Part shown: piece by piece, positions 61,019-64,000 of the stretch
Layout of the letters: every line of letters starts with the position of its first letter
How positions within the stretch are numbered: position 1 is the first letter of the stretch
Assembly: GCA_021787595.1 (NCBI GenBank)
Contig: JAJYLQ010000019.1
Span: 25,669-89,668 of the forward strand
Reading direction: 5' to 3'
From: Chloroflexota bacterium
GTDB taxonomy: Bacteria; Chloroflexota; Anaerolineae; Anaerolineales; Villigracilaceae
DNA: 64,000 bases
The notes under the pieces: model-generated
Databases searched by the model: none
Seen by the model: only the letters and a program-made list of their open reading frames with translations
Told to the model about the DNA's origin: nothing
Made by a program: the position numbers and the translations under genes

Positions 61019-61120
61019 ATACTAAACACCACAATAATAAAACATGGAATGCAGTAATGGCGAAGGTCAGCGTGTTGCGCCCTTGCAAAGTCATCATTCG
61101 AGCAAAAAAAGAGATATTTT

Positions 61121-62275
61121 ATGAAGCGTATGCTTTCCTTGTTCGTTCTTGGATTTTTCCTTGTTTCCTGTGGAGCCATGAACCCAAAACCCATCACAAT
61201 CGTGATCCCGTTTGATGCAACGCCAATTCCAACGCCACCCCCCATCAGCTTGTCCCCGATTAACGCCGGGAACGTAGATCAAATCCAAACGCTTTTCACG
61301 AATCAGGTTAATTTGGAGGCGCGTGCTGAAGACGTGCTGGTCATCAGCCCAAACAAAATGTGGGTCACCCTGGCGCCCAAAGACGGAGCCCCGCTTACGC
61401 TTCTGCGCCTAAAATGGGCTCCCGATGGCTCCTTCGTACCGATGATCAACGGCTATTCCAGATTTTTCTTATATCGAACAACATCCCTGGCATTTAGCCC
61501 GGATTCAATGCATTACGTTGTAGCCAATGAAGCGGATAATTCAGTGCTGGTCTTCGGTCTGGACGATCTACCGAACACTCCTAAAACCGTACTCCCGATC
61601 GGGGATCGTCCGGTAGCCGTGACGTTTACAAAGGACAGCCAGAAGCTCATCATCGGCACGCAGCGCGGAGTCAACGGTTCGCTTCAACTCTGGGATCTTG
61701 GAACGGCCTCCCTCGAACGGAAGATTTCCGCGGATGCGCCTAGCGGCGTATGTAACGCGGCAATCAGCCCGGATGGCAAAATCCTGGCGGCAGGCGACTG
61801 CATGAATACCTTCGATATTTCAACTTGGGACGTTGACAACGGCTACACACCGCTCTCCCAACTAGCCAAGTCGGACCAAGCTGGCCCATGCACAGATCCC
61901 TGCCCGGAGCAACGCAATATTTTCGCGTTCAACCCGGCAACCGGAGAGATTGCATCTGGCTTCGATTTTCCCCGCATTTCCATCCATGACCCTCGCACGG
62001 GGAAACTCAGTACGAGCGTGACCACACATCCGGTTGGCGATTCGTCGAATGGCGGCGATTCCATCAGCGCCCTGGCTTACACATCCGATGGAGCCATGCT
62101 GGTGATGGCCGCGAACCAAGGGCTTCAGCTCATTGATGCAAAGAACGGTGATTTACTCTGGCATTACGAAGACTCAAAGCGGATTTCTGCGGTCGCCATC
62201 AGCGCCGATTCAAAACTCTTGATTTCGGTCAATACGGATGGCGATATGATCTTTTGGGGCGTACCAGTCAGATAA
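61121..62275 (+). CDS. Lipoprotein beta-propeller (WD40/YVTN-like)
   Basis: 384 residues. A lipoprotein signal with lipobox LVSC and Cys17, a short Pro/Thr linker, then repeated four-stranded blades: SFAFSPDSMHYVVANEADNS-like, AVTFTKDSQKLIIGTQRG, AAISPDGKILAAGDC, AYTSDGAMLVMAANQG, AISADSKLLISVNTDG, each with the SPDG-type turn. It would be exposed on the outer face. Likely a binding or sensing scaffold, with no enzyme motif visible. Confidence 0.82.
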   Translation: MKRMLSLFVLGFFLVSCGAMNPKPITIVIPFDATPIPTPPPISLSPINAGNVDQIQTLFTNQVNLEARAEDVLVISPNKMWVTLAPKDGAPLTLLRLKWAPDGSFVPMINGYSRFFLYRTTSLAFSPDSMHYVVANEADNSVLVFGLDDLPNTPKTVLPIGDRPVAVTFTKDSQKLIIGTQRGVNGSLQLWDLGTASLERKISADAPSGVCNAAISPDGKILAAGDCMNTFDISTWDVDNGYTPLSQLAKSDQAGPCTDPCPEQRNIFAFNPATGEIASGFDFPRISIHDPRTGKLSTSVTTHPVGDSSNGGDSISALAYTSDGAMLVMAANQGLQLIDAKNGDLLWHYEDSKRISAVAISADSKLLISVNTDGDMIFWGVPVR

Positions 62276-62311
62276 GTTTTTCATCGGCGATAAGATTAGA
62301 TAAGGAAAGTT

Positions 62312-63022
62312 ATGATGAGCGAGAGTCATAAAACCGTCATGTCTGTCAAATACAGGTTTTTCGCCCGTGTATTCATCGCGACATTTCTCGGGTGGGCTGT
62401 TCCGCACATCGCTTACAGGCTGCTGCAATTCCAAGTTCTTACTTTTACGTTCACGGTTACCCTGCTTACCCTGAACTATCTCATTTTGTTTGGCTTCGTA
62501 GCAGCGCTGATATCCGGAGCACTGGTCGGCCTTTGGGTTTCTTTAGCTCAATGGATCGCGCTAAGGCTATACATACGATATGCATGGCTCTGGTTTTTAG
62601 GCCTCATTGCCGTCTGGTCTCTCGGCGATGGTATGGTGGATATATCAGATTCCACCAGGATACTCGCTTTTCATCTGGACTACTCCGCGCAAGCCTTGCT
62701 TGTTTTATACACAGTTGAAGCATTCGTCGTGGGGTGTATTGTTGGCATCATCCAACAAATTCTCCTGCAAAAGCGAACCGGCATCCGAATCTGGTGGGCT
62801 TTGGCGGGCTTCCTTGGAATTTTCAGCGCGATGACCATGGATGCTTTTAATGGCCATTTCTATTCGCATTATCTGATGTTTGATCCCATCTATGCCGCCA
62901 TCGTCGAGGGTCTCGTCTTTGCAATCTTCGCGAGTCTCCCAGCCTTGCTGCTCAAGCCTATGGAAACGTCAGAGCCGAAGGTTCTGAGCAATAACACGGA
63001 AGCATCGGCTTTCACACAATAA
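62312..63022 (+). CDS. Multi-pass membrane protein
   Basis: 236 residues, about six helices. Start ATG at 62312 with a second ATG next codon; AAGGAAAG upstream serves as RBS. No family recognised. Hydrophilic C-terminal tail (METSEPKVLSNNTEASAFTQ). It follows the propeller lipoprotein at 36 bp and may share its transcript. Confidence 0.7.
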   Translation: MMSESHKTVMSVKYRFFARVFIATFLGWAVPHIAYRLLQFQVLTFTFTVTLLTLNYLILFGFVAALISGALVGLWVSLAQWIALRLYIRYAWLWFLGLIAVWSLGDGMVDISDSTRILAFHLDYSAQALLVLYTVEAFVVGCIVGIIQQILLQKRTGIRIWWALAGFLGIFSAMTMDAFNGHFYSHYLMFDPIYAAIVEGLVFAIFASLPALLLKPMETSEPKVLSNNTEASAFTQ

Positions 63023-63107
63023 AAGCGCATCGTGAATCTCTGCACTTTGATCCGCGAGTTGCAGCTCTTCACAAATTCACGGCATACTTCAATAAGCACC
63101 AATTCCC

Positions 63108-63791
63108 ATGACTGATGTTTTCACTCCGCCCTTCTATATCAGAAGCACCTTTATTCAGACCCTGCTAGCCAGTGGCGAGATTGGCACACGGGGAAACAAC
63201 CTCATGCTGCAAGCCGCCAGAGAAGTAATCCTTAACCCAATAGATGATGTCAGGCTCCAGGGGTTTTATTCACCCCAAACCGATGGGCAGGCAAAGGGCG
63301 TGGCGACGCTGTTGCATGGATGGGAAGGCAGTGTCAATTCTGCAGATGTTCTGCGTACGGGAAGATTCCTTTATGAGAAAGGCTTTTCCGTCTTTCGATT
63401 GAATTACCGAGATCATGGCGACACGCATCCTCTCAACCCCGGTCTGTTCTATGCCACTTTATTGGATGAAGTTTTCTGTGCGGTTCAACAGGTGGCGCAG
63501 TACGAGAGCGAACTTCCCTTCTACATAGTTGGATTTTCAATGGGCGGCAACTTCGCCTTGCGGATCGCCCGTAAATGCGCGGAACAACCGATCGGAAATC
63601 TGAAACACGTGGTCAGCATCAGTCCGGTGCTCGATCCGGAAAAGTCAACGGACGCCATTGATAGAAATTCCCTGCTCCGATACTATTTCCGCAGGAAATG
63701 GTCGCGCTCGCTGCTGAAAAAGCAGACCCTTTTCCCAGCCCTATACGATTTCAGCGAAGTATTAGAGCATCTCCCAAAACAATATAGTTAA
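63108..63791 (+). CDS. Alpha/beta hydrolase, YheT-like, apparently short
   Basis: 227 residues. Oxyanion region ATLLHGWEGS (about 66-75), nucleophile elbow VGFSMGGN (S144), and FRLNYRDHGDTH. YheT-type hydrolases are usually about 320 residues and carry their catalytic Asp and His in the last third, which is absent here; the frame ends at TAA with LPKQYS. The gene may be truncated by frameshift, be a 5' fragment, or have lost activity. No obvious extension is found downstream. Confidence 0.7.
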   Translation: MTDVFTPPFYIRSTFIQTLLASGEIGTRGNNLMLQAAREVILNPIDDVRLQGFYSPQTDGQAKGVATLLHGWEGSVNSADVLRTGRFLYEKGFSVFRLNYRDHGDTHPLNPGLFYATLLDEVFCAVQQVAQYESELPFYIVGFSMGGNFALRIARKCAEQPIGNLKHVVSISPVLDPEKSTDAIDRNSLLRYYFRRKWSRSLLKKQTLFPALYDFSEVLEHLPKQYS

Positions 63792-63805
63792 ACAATAATG
63801 AAGGC

Positions 63806-64000
63806 ATGGGTACCGATGAATATGATCGCTCGATGAAGGCTGAGTTGAATGAGGTCCAATGGCGGCACTATTTAGGGACCGTGCAAAAACAACTTCCGAT
63901 TCTTTCATTGGGGTTTAATGGTGTAATTCCATTTAGGCAAAACCGCATGCTCTTTGAGATTCAAAGCGGCCATTTGTTCATCGGAGATCTTGATCTCGGT
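63806..64000 (+). CDS. Open reading frame running off the window, unknown
   Basis: 65 codons from the ATG at 63806 to the window end without a stop: GTDEYDRSMKAELNEVQ ... IPFRQNRMLFEIQSGHLFIG. No family recognised. It could be the start of a new gene or the displaced 3' part of the preceding hydrolase. Too little is visible to decide. Confidence 0.4.
   Translation, partial: MGTDEYDRSMKAELNEVQWRHYLGTVQKQLPILSLGFNGVIPFRQNRMLFEIQSGHLFIGDLDLG

Overview
The window reads as a chromosomal segment of a Chloroflexota bacterium, most likely class Anaerolineae. That placement is an inference from gene content: GAF/PDZ membrane sensors, a glutamate-mutase-L (MutL)/DUF6754 operon, proline-rich bitopic proteins, half-size chromate transporters, a MeaB plus cobalamin-binding mutase subunit pair, and a moderately GC-rich genome crowded with palindromic repeats. 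No rRNA, CRISPR array or replication origin is visible.

Layout. 1-6118: a partial membrane GAF sensor, gyrB and a membrane protein. 6119-6708: a gene-free array of hairpins. 6709-14010: an acyltransferase, a PP2C-like/propeller membrane protein, an unknown protein and a GGDEF sensor. 14083-24295: DDAH, a Trm9-like methyltransferase divergent from elp3, two half chromate transporters, a universal stress protein, and a minus-strand run (B12-binding mutase subunit, meaB, GNAT, prs, mutM, a membrane-anchored protein). 24457-32695: an eight-gene, tightly coupled operon of membrane proteins around a MutL-type ASKHA ATPase; this is the best candidate for an undescribed apparatus. 32777-36776: tRNA-Ile(UAU), an AT-rich island and pgm, whose 3' end is present in three copies with a small gene between each pair. 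36850-40983: DUF389/SH3 protein, HAD-like protein, ArsR, then a molybdenum-cofactor-type riboswitch with terminator upstream of an FmdE protein and a moaA-like remnant. 41022-47591: a catabolic cassette (class II aldolase, class III aminotransferase, MFS permease, FGGY kinase) facing a TetR regulator across overlapping divergent promoters. 47804-57570: an L-arabinose type operon (araA, araD, kinase, M24-like protein, sugar ABC transporter) with a LacI regulator. 57891-60549: a dual-specificity phosphatase, thrC and thrB. 60625-64000: a broken NERD gene, a propeller lipoprotein, a membrane protein, a short alpha/beta hydrolase and an open partial frame.

A second theme is genome texture. At least five families of small palindromic repeats are scattered through the window. 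Several copies lie in frame inside conserved genes (elp3, mutM, meaB, thrB, the Trm9-like methyltransferase) or provide their last codons and stop. This resembles the Rickettsia palindromic elements and would have to be tolerated at the protein level. All calls come from reading the sequence; no database search was run.
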